DNA from: Streptomyces sp. NBC_00510
GTDB lineage: Bacteria > Actinomycetota > Actinomycetes > Streptomycetales > Streptomycetaceae
Direction of reading: 5' to 3'
Length of the DNA: 64,000 bases
Assembly (NCBI GenBank): GCA_036013505.1
Contig: CP107851.1
Location: 8,356,001-8,420,000 of the forward strand
The position numbers were made by a program, and so were the translations under genes. The notes below the pieces were generated by a model that was not told where the DNA came from, did not search any database, and worked only from the letters and a program-made list of their open reading frames with translations. Positions within the stretch are counted from its first letter, which is position 1, and each line of letters begins with the position of its first letter. This document shows, one piece after another, positions 52,563-61,326 of the stretch.

Positions 52563-53405
52563 TCAGCCGAAGAACTTCTCCAGCTCGGCGGCGAGTGCTG
52601 CAGGCTGCTCTTCCGCGATGTAGTGGCCGCTGTCGGCGATGGTGGCGTAGCGGATGTCGGTGGCCTTGCCCTCCATCATCGCCTGCACCACGGCGAGGTA
52701 CTGGCCACCCAGTCCCAGGACAGGCATCGTCAGCGGCGGGTAGGAGTTGTTGTCGGCCAGGTCCTGGTGGAACGTCCGGTAGACGCCGAAGGCCGCGGCC
52801 ACCGCTTCGGGCGCGTCGTAAGCCGCGGCGTACAGGGCACGGCTCTCCTCGCTGATCCGCTCCGGGTGGAGCGCCAGGTGTTCGGTCGACCAGTCGATGA
52901 TGTGCCGGAACCGTCCCGCCAGCAGCTTGACGGGCAGGCCGTCGACCTGGCTCAGCGGATACCACCAGGCGTTCGGCTGTTCCGGGGTGGGGAAGGGACT
53001 GATGACGTCGAGGAATATCTGGGAGAAGGGTCCTCCCTCCCAGATGGCGAGCTTCTTCGTGGCCTGGGGGTGGTTCGCGGCGAAGCTGTAGGCGACCATG
53101 GCACCGATGTCCCCGCCGGCGATGTTGACCTGCTCGTGGCCCAGGCCGCGGATCAGTTCGTAGACGTCCTGCGCCATGTTCTTCTTGTCGTAGCCGCCGG
53201 CGGGCTTCTCCGAGGCGCCTTGCCCGCGGTAGTCCACGGCGATGACGCGGAAGCGCTGCGCCAGTGGGGGGAGGAGGTCGCGCAGAGCGTGCACGGTGCG
53301 CGGCCATCCGTCCATGAGGACGAGCGGCTCGCCCTCGCCTCCGGTGATGTAGTGCAGCCGGGTGCCGTTCACCTCGGCGTAGCCGTGTTCGAATCCTTCG
53401 AGCAT
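52563..53405 (-). CDS. alpha/beta-hydrolase, epoxide hydrolase-like
   Basis: The product has 280 residues. MDGWPRTVHALRDLLPPLA carries the oxyanion region (HGWP is changed to DGWP); VIAVDYRGQGASEKPAGGYD follows. The nucleophile elbow is NIAGGDIGAMVAYSFAANHP with Asp99. IADSGHYIAEEQPAALAAEL supplies the catalytic His. An Asp nucleophile is typical of epoxide hydrolases and dehalogenases. It shares an operon direction with the cupin upstream. Confidence 0.9.
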   Translation of the reverse strand: MLEGFEHGYAEVNGTRLHYITGGEGEPLVLMDGWPRTVHALRDLLPPLAQRFRVIAVDYRGQGASEKPAGGYDKKNMAQDVYELIRGLGHEQVNIAGGDIGAMVAYSFAANHPQATKKLAIWEGGPFSQIFLDVISPFPTPEQPNAWWYPLSQVDGLPVKLLAGRFRHIIDWSTEHLALHPERISEESRALYAAAYDAPEAVAAAFGVYRTFHQDLADNNSYPPLTMPVLGLGGQYLAVVQAMMEGKATDIRYATIADSGHYIAEEQPAALAAELEKFFG

Positions 53406-53558
53406 GTTCGGTTCTCCTGTGTGCGATGGTGGTCACTTGCCCGGAAGTCGGGCCATGACCAGGTGAGCGCCGGCCTTGCTGGCGGATGCCCCCGTGCATG
53501 ACGAGCACCTGGCGCCCTCGTTTCCGCGATGCGGTCGGGCCGTTGGGTGGTGTGGACT

Positions 53559-54083
53559 TCAGGAGGGTTCTGGAAGGATGATCGACTTCGCCAGGCTGGC
53601 CATGGTGTCGAACCGGGCGAGCTGGTCGTCGTCGATGACCGACGGTGGCGCCTCACCGGGCCTGGCGGGGAGGGCATGATCGACGAAGATCTGTTCCAGG
53701 CCCGGAGGCGTGAAGATGAAAATCATCCTTGCGGCGTGGCTGGCCTTGTTCTTGAAGCGGTGACGGACCCCTCGGGGGATGTGAACGAAGTCGCCCGCGA
53801 CCGCGGTGAAGAGATGGTCCCCGTCGAGGAACTCCAACTCCCCGTCGAGGATGTAGAACGTCTCTTCCTGCTCGGGGTGCGCGTGAGGAACGGGTCCGCC
53901 GCCGGCCGGAACCGTGGCCTCGATGAAGCCCATCCCGCCGTTGGTCTGCGCACCAGTGGCCTTGATCGTGTAGACGTCACCCGCGGCCCACACCGTCGGG
54001 CCCTTGCCTGACGGCACATGGAACGCGCCGCGCTTGTCCCAGTGCGGGTCGTGTGAGTCGAGATCGGCCAAGGAAAAGGTCAT
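53559..54083 (-). CDS. cupin-domain protein
   Basis: The product has 174 residues. The cupin motif 1 is GPVPHAHPEQEETFYILDGE and motif 2 is GDFVHIPRGVRHRFKNK, with metal-binding His/Glu residues preserved. It resembles single-domain quercetinase- or dehydrochlorinase-like cupins. It precedes the hydrolase gene by 153 bases on the same strand. Confidence 0.9.
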   Translation of the reverse strand: MTFSLADLDSHDPHWDKRGAFHVPSGKGPTVWAAGDVYTIKATGAQTNGGMGFIEATVPAGGGPVPHAHPEQEETFYILDGELEFLDGDHLFTAVAGDFVHIPRGVRHRFKNKASHAARMIFIFTPPGLEQIFVDHALPARPGEAPPSVIDDDQLARFDTMASLAKSIILPEPS

Positions 54084-54814
54084 CGGTTCCTCGAAGTCTG
54101 GCTGGGATTGTCATGGAAGACGCCACAGCCGTGCGTGCGGGCCTGTGACGCATCGTGAACTGGGCAGCCCGCGGGCCGGGAAGGCGGAGCGTCGGGCTCT
54201 TCGGCGGAGGGGAGTGCCTTCGATCCGCCAACAGCCCGTGTTCCGAAGGAGGATGCGCGGAGTGATCACATCTGGATCTGTAGGGCAACCCCGTGCCCGG
54301 AGTCTCCGCGATCAAGGCATGCGTATCGTCGACCATCCCGGGCGTGACCGCGAGGAGCCGTCCGGCTCCGCAGCCGCTCGGGACAGGGGTCGTACCTGCC
54401 GAACGGCGGGCGGCCTGACGAACTCCCGTGATGGAGTCACGCGTCACGAGCAATCTCGCACCGAGTTCCGTCCCATGAAGCAGGTATGACCCCGTAACTG
54501 ATCGCAAAGTCGCACAGGAGCCCGGCAACGCCCCAACCGGTCCTGGCAATTACCTTACGGAGTCTCATTCGCGGCCTTTCAGTCATTGTGATTGGAGGTC
54601 GTGTCGTGCAGGGCGCCTACGCAGGCGCGCGAGGGTGTTACGGATGGCTCGGGGCACTGCCCGGCGCCTTCGTCACCCGTCCTCGGATACGGTCGTGAGC
54701 CGCGCAAAGGCGCGACAGCCCACCGTCCGCCGCGAAGCGACCGTGTTGGTCGCATTCATGAGCGAAGGGTGTGATCGGCGCTGCGACCCGACAGGGAGCG
54801 GCGAGTAACCGAGC
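54084..54814. other. intergenic region, no gene recognised
   Basis: There are 731 bases. It must hold the cupin promoter near 54084. Open frames on both strands lack family motifs and normal starts. Confidence 0.45.
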
Positions 54815-55033
54815 TCAGTCCGTGGACGGCCGGCCCTCGACAGGAAGGGACCGCTTGCCCAGGTTCCGCCAGGCTATGGCGCCCAGGAGCGGGGTCAGGA
54901 CCATGATGACGAGCCAGCCCGCCTTGGGCAGCATTCGAATGCGGGCATCGGGTGTCCTCATGCAGTCAACCAGAGCATAGACGTACAAAACCGCGATTAT
55001 CGCGTATATCGCGTATTCCAGCACTGCCGTCAT
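54815..55033 (-). CDS. PLDc_N-type small membrane protein
   Basis: The product has 72 residues: MTAVLEYAIYAIIAVLYVYA, LVDCMRTPDARIRMLPKAGW, LVIMVLTPLLGAIAWRNLGK. Two membrane helices enclose the conserved LVDC...LPKxxWLxxxxxxPxxGxxxW motif of the phospholipase-D-nuclease N-terminal family, here as a stand-alone protein. This is a common actinobacterial gene of unknown role. Confidence 0.88.
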   Translation of the reverse strand: MTAVLEYAIYAIIAVLYVYALVDCMRTPDARIRMLPKAGWLVIMVLTPLLGAIAWRNLGKRSLPVEGRPSTD

Positions 55034-55559
55034 GGGGTTATCTCCTGTGCCGCGGAAGTGATTACTGCAGCCAGTCCGGCAGATCCCCTGTCGTGCCCGG
55101 TAGTTGTGGTCACGATGATTCCGCCCTTCCTGTGATCGTTACGGGTGGCTCAGTGCGCAGCCGGGCAACTTCGTTGCCCTTGAGCGAATACGGTCAGTAG
55201 TTGGCCGGGCGGCGTGATCCGCAGGCTCGCTCCGCTGCCAGTTCCTCAGGTGGACGAGACAGCCACCGCCAATGTGACGGGTGCGGAGGGACTTGGTGAC
55301 GAGGGAGCGCTTGCGTGCCATCGGCCAAGCGCGGCCCGGCAGGAGACGGAACATCCCTGGGGCCGGTGTGCCGGCCAAGGGAGGCGACGCGATCCCTTGG
55401 GTGGGTGCCGGCCGTTCCCCGGGTGCGAGCGACGGTCGGTGTCATGCGGTGTCCATCGGCGAGGTCGAGGTCTCCTCCGCCCGGTCCATGAGGCCCTCCG
55501 TCCCGGGTCGACGCGCGGCCGGGCGACCCCACGCCCTGGCCAACTCGTAGGCGTCGAAG
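55034..55559. other. intergenic region, nothing recognised
   Basis: There are 526 bases between the PLDc_N gene and the S8 remnant. No coding frame carries family motifs; it may be more decayed S8 sequence. Confidence 0.4.
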
Positions 55560-56019
55560 CGAACGTGGCCGGCAATGCGGCACTTCGGGCTGGGGCGCCG
55601 GGGAGTCGTCTGCTGGCCCGCCACGCCGGCACCCGCACCTCGTGGACGTTCCGCTCCGGTGCCGCCGCCGACACGTCGCTGCTGCCGCTGCCCCAGGTCG
55701 ACTACGCGGTGCCGGTCGACGCCCGCAACGCGGTCGGCTCGCAGCGCACGCACGACCTGGGACTGAACGTCCGGATGCAGGACGGCATGGCGACGCCGCG
55801 CGGCGTGCGGCTGTTGGTCGAGACCTCCTACGACGACGGGAAGACCTGGCCACGGCACGTACGGCCCCCAAGGGCAGTGGCTTCACCGCCACCGTGCAGC
55901 GGCCGGCCAAGGTGCACGGCGACGCGTATGTGACGCTGCGCGTGACCGCGAAGGACGCGGCCGGCAACTCCGTCCGGCAGACGATCGACCGCGCCTACCT
56001 GCACGGCGGCGCACGGTGA
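55560..56019 (+). pseudogene. C-terminal remnant of an S8 protease
   Basis: GTRTSWTFRSGAAADTSLLP, PQVDYAVPVDARNAVGSQRT and VRLLVETSYDDGKTW match the C-terminal domain of large Streptomyces S8 proteases. After a one-base loss near 55850 the next frame gives APKGSGFTATVQRPAKVHGD and RVTAKDAAGNSVRQTIDRAY. The catalytic domain is absent. It is related in plan to the intact protease at 35.7-39.1 kb but not a close copy. Confidence 0.75.
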
Positions 56020-56165
56020 CAGGGACCGTAGCGTCGACTCGTACCTCTTGAAGTCGCGGCGGGTGCCGGGGTATTGGACCCCGGCACCCGCACCCTGTCA
56101 GAAGCGCACGCGGCCCCGTGGGACATCGAGCACGCGACAGACGGTCCAGGTCGCCCTTGCGGCGC

Positions 56166-57281
56166 CTACCGGTGGTTCCTCGCCGCGGCGGTGGCGCGGT
56201 AGGGGGCCAGGAAAGCGGTGAGTGCCGCCAGCAGTTCCTGTGGGGCCTCCTCGGCAACCCAGTGGCCGCTGCCCGGGATGACCAGGGACCGCACGTCGTC
56301 GGCCGCGAGCTTCATGGTGGTCGTCACTCCCTCTCCGACGCTTTGCGCTCCACCGATGGCGAGGACGGGGATGCTCAGGCGTCGCTTCACACGGTCGGCG
56401 TTCTGCGCGAAGGTGGCGTCGAGGTCGCGGTACCAGCCGAAGCTGCCGCCCAGCGCGTGGCGATGCGAGGTGAGGGACTCGATGTAGTACCGGACGGCGT
56501 AGTCGGGCAGCTTTCGCGCCGCCTTGGTGTCGAGCTGCCACCCGAAGTAGACGTCCTCCCGGCCTGCGACCAGGAGCTCGTTGACGTCGTCGAGCCGGTT
56601 GAAGGGGAAGTGCCAGAGCATGTTGTTGGCCTGGGCGGGGCCGAGCAGAGGCGGCGAGGGCGTCACACCGGGAATGACGGCTTCCGCGACGGCGAGACGG
56701 TCGACGCGGTGAGGGTGGTCCGCTGCGAGCGCGTAGCCGATCGGCATGCCGGTGTCATGGCCGACGACCGCGAAGCGTTCGTGGCCGAGGGTGTCCATCA
56801 GCGCGGCCAGGTCGTTCGCGAGGGTGGCGGTGTCGTAGCCGTCGCGGGGCTTGTCGGTCAGCCCGATGCCGCGCTGGTCCACGGCGATGACCGTGAAGTT
56901 CCGCGCCAGCACCGGCATGATCATGCGCCAGGCGTACCAGTTCTGCGGCCAGCCGTGTATCAGGAGCAGGGGCGGCCCGTCGCCGCCGACGACGGCGTGC
57001 TGACGTATGCCACCGGCCTGGATGAGCCGGCTGGTGAACGTCCGACGGAATCCTTCGGGGAGCCCGGGAACACCGGACACGGATCCGAAGCCCTTCGGGG
57101 TTTGCCGCGGAGCGGCCGTGGCGGACGGAGCGGAGACACCGGTGAGCGCGAGACCGGCAGTGACGGCTGCCGCGCCGCCGACGAAAGCGCGCCGGGAGAC
57201 CTGGCGCGGCGGCTGGTCCGGGTGCGATGACGGCATGCCGGGACCAAGCTGGCCGGGCGGTTCGATGGGGGAGGGGTTCAC
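56166..57281 (-). CDS. Tat-exported alpha/beta-hydrolase, epoxide hydrolase-like
   Basis: The product has 371 residues from GTG at 57281. The N-terminus has a Tat signal: QVSRRAFVGGAAAVTAGLAL then SAPSATAAP. The hydrolase core has LLIHGWPQNWYAWRM, VIAVDQRGIGLTDKPRDGYD and nucleophile Asp176 in VVGHDTGMPIGY; GSGHWVAEEAPQELLAAL carries His. It should act outside the membrane on epoxides or haloalkanes. It is divergent from the MarR gene and one MarR palindrome lies about 150 bases upstream. Confidence 0.92.
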   Translation of the reverse strand: MNPSPIEPPGQLGPGMPSSHPDQPPRQVSRRAFVGGAAAVTAGLALTGVSAPSATAAPRQTPKGFGSVSGVPGLPEGFRRTFTSRLIQAGGIRQHAVVGGDGPPLLLIHGWPQNWYAWRMIMPVLARNFTVIAVDQRGIGLTDKPRDGYDTATLANDLAALMDTLGHERFAVVGHDTGMPIGYALAADHPHRVDRLAVAEAVIPGVTPSPPLLGPAQANNMLWHFPFNRLDDVNELLVAGREDVYFGWQLDTKAARKLPDYAVRYYIESLTSHRHALGGSFGWYRDLDATFAQNADRVKRRLSIPVLAIGGAQSVGEGVTTTMKLAADDVRSLVIPGSGHWVAEEAPQELLAALTAFLAPYRATAAARNHR

Positions 57282-57431
57282 ACTCGGTTCCTTTTGCGGT
57301 GGTGATCAAACGGCGCCGGCGGGGCAAGGCGCCCGGCGACGGGGCGCGGCCAGTGCCCGATGGCGTGACGTTGCGCCTGTACGAGCCGCCTTGCGTCCCT
57401 GCATGCGGCATGCGTGCACGCACGAGGAACG

Positions 57432-57453
57432 AATAAGAGCATATGCTCCTATT
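57432..57453. promoter_or_regulatory. MarR-type palindrome, site 1 (hydrolase/MarR divergent region)
   Basis: A 22-bp near-perfect palindrome, AATAAGAGCATATGCTCCTA plus TT, with a single asymmetric base. It lies upstream of the exported hydrolase and of the MarR gene. Confidence 0.75.
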
Positions 57454-57538
57454 TCTGGGAGGGCAATGCGGTGTGCTCTGGGTCATTCCGGAGGAGGGGC
57501 CCGGCCCCACGCCGGCGTGGATGGTGGACCTTCCCAAT

Positions 57539-57557
57539 TAAGAGTAGATGCTCGTAT
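57539..57557. promoter_or_regulatory. MarR-type palindrome, site 2 (degenerate, MarR promoter)
   Basis: TAAGAGTAGATGCTCGTAT keeps the GAG..GCTC arms of the consensus with changes in the centre. It lies 29 bases before the MarR start, consistent with weak autorepression. Confidence 0.6.
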
Positions 57558-57585
57558 AGTGCACGGGAAGCCTGTGGAGGACGCG

Positions 57586-58035
57586 ATGACAAGTGCTACG
57601 TCGAAGGCGGACCTGTGCAACAACCTGGCGCTGCGGAAGGCGTCGCGGTACCTCGGCGCGACGTACGACAAGGCGCTGGCCCCGCTCGGTCTTCGGGCGA
57701 CGCAGTTCAGCATCCTGCAGCAGCTCGGCGTTCACGAAGAGATGACGATCACCGCCCTCGCCGACGTGATCGCCATGGACCGTACGACCATGGCCTCCAG
57801 CCTCAAGCCCCTCGCTCGCGAGGGACTCGTCACCGTCGAGCCGTCGGCAACCGACCGCCGTGCACGCATCGTCGCCGCCACGCCCGCCGGCCTGGCCCGG
57901 ATGAAGGCGGCACTCCCGCGGTGGGAAGGGGTGCAGGCCGAATTCGAGAAGAAGTTCGGTGCCGAGAACGCGGCCCGGATGCGCGCCTTCCTCGATGCCG
58001 TCCTCGACACCGGCTTCGATCCCTGGGCTGAGTGA
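57586..58035 (+). CDS. MarR-family transcriptional regulator
   Basis: The product has 149 residues; ATG at 57586 with GTGGAGG upstream. The winged helix is seen as FSILQQLGVHEEMTITALAD, VIAMDRTTMASSLKPLAREG and VTVEPSATDRRARIVAATPA. There is a Cys near the N-terminus (KADLCNNLAL), as in thiol- or electrophile-sensing members. Copies of one palindrome lie upstream of this gene and its neighbours, making it the probable local repressor. Confidence 0.93.
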   Translation: MTSATSKADLCNNLALRKASRYLGATYDKALAPLGLRATQFSILQQLGVHEEMTITALADVIAMDRTTMASSLKPLAREGLVTVEPSATDRRARIVAATPAGLARMKAALPRWEGVQAEFEKKFGAENAARMRAFLDAVLDTGFDPWAE

Positions 58036-58206
58036 GCACTGCGACTGGGCTGAGCTGGGCGCTCGTGCGGCTGTGCTTGGGTCCGTCGCGCACAGGCGAG
58101 GTCTTTCGTGGCAGTGTGGTGCTGCCGTGCCTCGGCCATGCTGTGAACCTCGAACCCGGCATGGCGGGTGAAGGCCGGCAAGGACGTGTCGTTCCCTTGC
58201 CCTTCC

Positions 58207-58234
58207 TTTAATAGGAGCATATGCTCCTATTAAA
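58207..58234. promoter_or_regulatory. MarR-type palindrome, site 3 (perfect, 28 bp)
   Basis: This is a perfect 28-bp palindrome: TTTA, the 20-base core ATAGGAGCATATGCTCCTAT, then TAAA. It lies about 170 bases upstream of the nitrilase start with no gene between, so it probably controls nitrilase transcription. Confidence 0.85.
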
Positions 58235-58402
58235 GACATGGTGGCCCGCAGGACCTGAAGAGGCTGGTCAGCGCGCAGCTCAGCGCCTTCCCCGGCTCCA
58301 GGCCCGTTGAAGAGGCCGGTTCCAGTGCCTGCCGAGCCCCGCCTCCGGTCATCGCAACCGCCGAGAGATCGCTGACCCCGCATCGCGAGAAGGAACCACG
58401 TC

Positions 58403-59389
58403 ATGACCCTTGTGAAGGCAGCTGCCGTCCAGATCAGCCCCGTGCTCTACAGCCGTGCGGGCACGGTCGGGAAGGTGGTGGAGAAGATCCGTGAGCTGGG
58501 ACGGAAAGGTGTCCGGTTCGCGGTCTTCCCGGAGACCGTTGTCCCGTACTACCCCTACTTCTCCTTCGTGCAGCCGCCTTACACCATGGCCAAGGAGCAC
58601 CTGCGGCTGATGGAGGAGGCGGTGACCGTGCCGTCCGCCGACACGGATGCGATCGGCGCGGCGGCCCGGGAAGCCGGAGTGGTCGTCTCGATCGGCGTCA
58701 ACGAACGCGATGGCGACTCCCTGTACAACACACAGCTGCTGTTCGACGCCGACGGCACTCTGCTCCAGCGCCGCCGCAAGATCACGCCGACGTACCACGA
58801 GCGCATGGTCTGGGGTCAGGGCGACGGCTCCGGGCTGCGTGCCGTGGACAGTGCCGTCGGGCGCGTCGGCCAGCTCGCCTGCTGGGAGCACTACCAGCCC
58901 CTCGCCCGCTACGCCCTGATCGCCGACGGTGAGCAGATCCACGCCGCCATGTTCCCCGGCGCGTTCGGGGGTCCGCTGTTCGCGCCGCAGATGGAGGTGG
59001 CCATCCGTCAGCACGCGCTGGAGGCAGCCGCTTTCGTCGTCAACGCCACCGCATGGCTCGACGCCGACCAGCGGGCGCAGCTCGCGGCGGACACCGGTGC
59101 CCCGGCCGGGGTGTTCTCCCAAGGGTTCTTCACCGCCATCGTCGACCCCGAAGGCGGCATCATCGGCGAGCCGCTCACCTCGGGTGAGGGAGAGGTGATC
59201 GCCGACCTGGACCTCACGATGATCGACCGGCGCAAGCGCCTGATGGACGCCCGGGGCCACTACAGCCGACCCGAATTCCTCAACCTGCAGATCGACCGCA
59301 CGCCCACCGCACCGCTGCTTGACCGCAGCACCCACACGCCGGTCCAGCGCGTCCACATACCCAACGACGGCCTGCACTCGGAAGTCTGA
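58403..59389 (+). CDS. nitrilase (carbon-nitrogen hydrolase)
   Basis: The product has 328 residues; AGAAGGA precedes the ATG. The catalytic triad is visible: Glu44 (VFPETVVPYY), Lys126 (RRRKITPTYHE) and Cys160 (LACWEHYQPL). CWEHYQPL distinguishes true nitrilases from amidases of the superfamily. It is full length, so it should convert a nitrile to acid and ammonia in the cytoplasm. The palindrome upstream places it under the adjacent MarR. Confidence 0.93.
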   Translation: MTLVKAAAVQISPVLYSRAGTVGKVVEKIRELGRKGVRFAVFPETVVPYYPYFSFVQPPYTMAKEHLRLMEEAVTVPSADTDAIGAAAREAGVVVSIGVNERDGDSLYNTQLLFDADGTLLQRRRKITPTYHERMVWGQGDGSGLRAVDSAVGRVGQLACWEHYQPLARYALIADGEQIHAAMFPGAFGGPLFAPQMEVAIRQHALEAAAFVVNATAWLDADQRAQLAADTGAPAGVFSQGFFTAIVDPEGGIIGEPLTSGEGEVIADLDLTMIDRRKRLMDARGHYSRPEFLNLQIDRTPTAPLLDRSTHTPVQRVHIPNDGLHSEV

Positions 59390-59402
59390 GGCCACCCCGC
59401 GT

Positions 59403-59436
59403 CAGGAGGCGTTGCCGCTGGTGGGCACGCCTCCTG
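59403..59436. terminator. terminator-like hairpin between nitrilase and sigma genes
   Basis: CAGGAGGCG (59403-59411) pairs exactly with CGCCTCCTG (59428-59436) over 16 bases, 13 bases after the nitrilase stop and between two convergent genes. Confidence 0.7.
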
Positions 59437-59533
59437 CCCGGTGCCAGGGCACGTCCGGGCCGGCCGGCCTCGCGGAGAGTACCGGTCAAGCAGAGCTCCG
59501 TGTGTCCTTGGAGCACCCCGCCCGGCGTGAGGA

Positions 59534-60415
59534 TCACACGTGCGCAAGCTTGTCCGGGTTGAGGACCCTGCGGTAGGCGGTGATCAGGCCGTCCTTGATC
59601 TCCACCGTGTCCACGGAGACGGCTCGCCCATCCCTGCGGAGGAGGAGCGCCGGCTCGCCTCCGACCTCGATGACCTCGATACTGTCCGCGCGCAACAGGC
59701 GCCCCGCCCGCATCATGACCATGGCGATGCGCGCGCCGCCCCGGATGAGCTTGCGTGCCGCGGCGACCCTGCCGCCACCGTCGGTGACATATACGGCATC
59801 GGGGTGCAGCAGACGCACCAGGCCGGCCATGTCCCCCGCTTCGTAGGCGCTGCGGAAGGCGGCGATGAGGCGCTCGCGCTCCGCCCGGGAGGCGTCTACG
59901 GTGCGCTGCCTGGCCCCGGCCACCTTCCGCCGTGCTCGTGAGGCGAGTTGTCGGGCGGCCGCCACGGAGACGCCGAGCACGTCGGCGATGCGGCTGAACT
60001 CGAGACCGAACACGTCATGGAGGATGAAGGCCACACGCTCGGGCGGCTTCAGTTCCTCCATCACCAGGAGCATCGCGGATCCGACGGATTCGTCGACCAA
60101 CACCGGCTCAGAGGCGTCCGGCCCCGTCAGCAGGGGCGCCGGCAACCACGGCCCGACATAGGTTTCCCTGCGGGCGCGGGCGGACTTGAGGATGTCATAC
60201 GACCGTCGCGCTGCCACCGTGACCAGCCAGGCCCGCAGGTCACGGACGTCGTTTAGGTCGGCTGTGGCTGCCCGCAGCCATACGTCCTGGGCCACGTCCT
60301 CGGCATCGACCACGCTACCGAGCAAGCGGTACGCCGCTCCGAAGACGGCGGGCCGGAGGGCTTCCCACTCGTCCTCGAGCATCCCAGGTGGCCTGGGTGT
60401 ACGCGTCACGTCCAT
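59534..60415 (-). CDS. ECF41-type sigma factor with SnoaL-like C-terminal domain
   Basis: The product has 293 residues; ATG at 60415 with AAGGAGG eight bases upstream. Region 2: LRPAVFGAAYRLLGSVVDAE, DVAQDVWLRA. Region 4: LKPPERVAFILHDVFGLEFS, IADVLGVSVAAARQLASRAR. The extra C-terminal domain (AAFRSAYEAGDMAGLVRLLH, VYVTDGGGRVAAARKLIRGG) includes the DGGG and NPDKL motifs known to control ECF41 activity without a separate anti-sigma. It faces the SnoaL-like gene across a region with two palindromes. Confidence 0.92.
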   Translation of the reverse strand: MDVTRTPRPPGMLEDEWEALRPAVFGAAYRLLGSVVDAEDVAQDVWLRAATADLNDVRDLRAWLVTVAARRSYDILKSARARRETYVGPWLPAPLLTGPDASEPVLVDESVGSAMLLVMEELKPPERVAFILHDVFGLEFSRIADVLGVSVAAARQLASRARRKVAGARQRTVDASRAERERLIAAFRSAYEAGDMAGLVRLLHPDAVYVTDGGGRVAAARKLIRGGARIAMVMMRAGRLLRADSIEVIEVGGEPALLLRRDGRAVSVDTVEIKDGLITAYRRVLNPDKLAHV

Positions 60416-60608
60416 GGACGTGGCCTCCTTCGCCCCGGTGTTCAGGTGAGCACCTCCCTGCACGGGGAGTACATGTTGAGAGAGGCCCACGTCGTGCAGA
60501 CCTGCCAGTCGCGCCCGAGGGCTCGGCGCACATGTCGCCTCGGCGGCAGCCTGCGCCTGTGCCGGAACGCCGAGCGATATGTGACCAGCGGTTTCGCCGG
60601 GCCCCAGC

Positions 60609-60628
60609 AATAGGAGCATATACGCTTA
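60609..60628. promoter_or_regulatory. MarR-type palindrome, site 4 (one good half)
   Basis: AATAGGAGCATATACGCTTA has one perfect half of the consensus and a mutated second half. It lies between the divergent sigma and SnoaL-like genes. Confidence 0.6.
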
Positions 60629-60688
60629 GCGTCGAGGTCCCCGACGGTCCGCTCCCGCACGAGCCGGATCGCAGGCTTGCCTTCGACA

Positions 60689-60710
60689 AGATAGGAGCAT
60701 ATGCTCCTAT
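60689..60710. promoter_or_regulatory. MarR-type palindrome, site 5 (perfect 22 bp)
   Basis: The 20-base core ATAGGAGCATATGCTCCTAT flanked by G and C forms a perfect palindrome. It lies 72 bases before the SnoaL-like start, in the region shared with the ECF41 gene. Confidence 0.85.
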
Positions 60711-60782
60711 CTGCTCACCGGAATCATCGGCAACCGATCGATAGGCAAGCCGCCCCGGCCGGATCTTCGAAGGAGACACGAC

Positions 60783-61196
60783 ATGGCGAACGCGGAAAGC
60801 AGTGACACCGACCGCCAGGGACTCAGCTACTACCCGTGGTGGCTGGACAACCTGGCCGACGACGTCACCCTGGAAGGCGCCGCCATGAACGGCACCGCGC
60901 GTGGCGCGGAAGCGGTTCGCGCCATCGTGGTCAAGGCCCGCGAACTGTACGACTTCCAGGACTTCAGCTTCACCGGCGACTTCGGTGACAACGGCTTCCT
61001 CGAGATCTACGACGCCGCGGTCCTCGGCGAGCCTATGAAGGTCGTCGTCACGGTCACCTGCGACGCCGCCGGACAGGCCCAGGAACTCGCGGTGCTCCAT
61101 CGGCCGCGCAACACGCTGCTGCTCTTCTCCCGCGAGATGAACAAGAAGTTCGCCGGTACCCCCCTCGCCGAGCACTTCCTCGCCGACGAGTCCTGA
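60783..61196 (+). CDS. SnoaL-like / NTF2-fold protein
   Basis: The product has 137 residues; AAGGAGA upstream. YYPWWLDNLADDVTLEGAAM, NGTARGAEAVRAIVVKAREL, FTGDFGDNGFLEIYDAAVLG and VTVTCDAAGQAQELAVLHRP follow the NTF2-like alpha+beta pattern. Such proteins are often small isomerases, hydrolases or ligand carriers. Its location opposite an ECF41 gene resembles known ECF41 partner arrangements, though the usual partner families differ. Confidence 0.82.
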   Translation: MANAESSDTDRQGLSYYPWWLDNLADDVTLEGAAMNGTARGAEAVRAIVVKARELYDFQDFSFTGDFGDNGFLEIYDAAVLGEPMKVVVTVTCDAAGQAQELAVLHRPRNTLLLFSREMNKKFAGTPLAEHFLADES

Positions 61197-61326
61197 GACG
61201 ATGGCCCCCCCCCGACGGCTCTCAGTGCCCAGCCCAGGGGCCTCTTGGGCCGTCCGCCCGGTCGGCCACGAGGGGGTGGATCCTAGGTTCGTTGCGCGCG
61301 CCCGCCAGTCGTGCTTGGCTCGCCCG

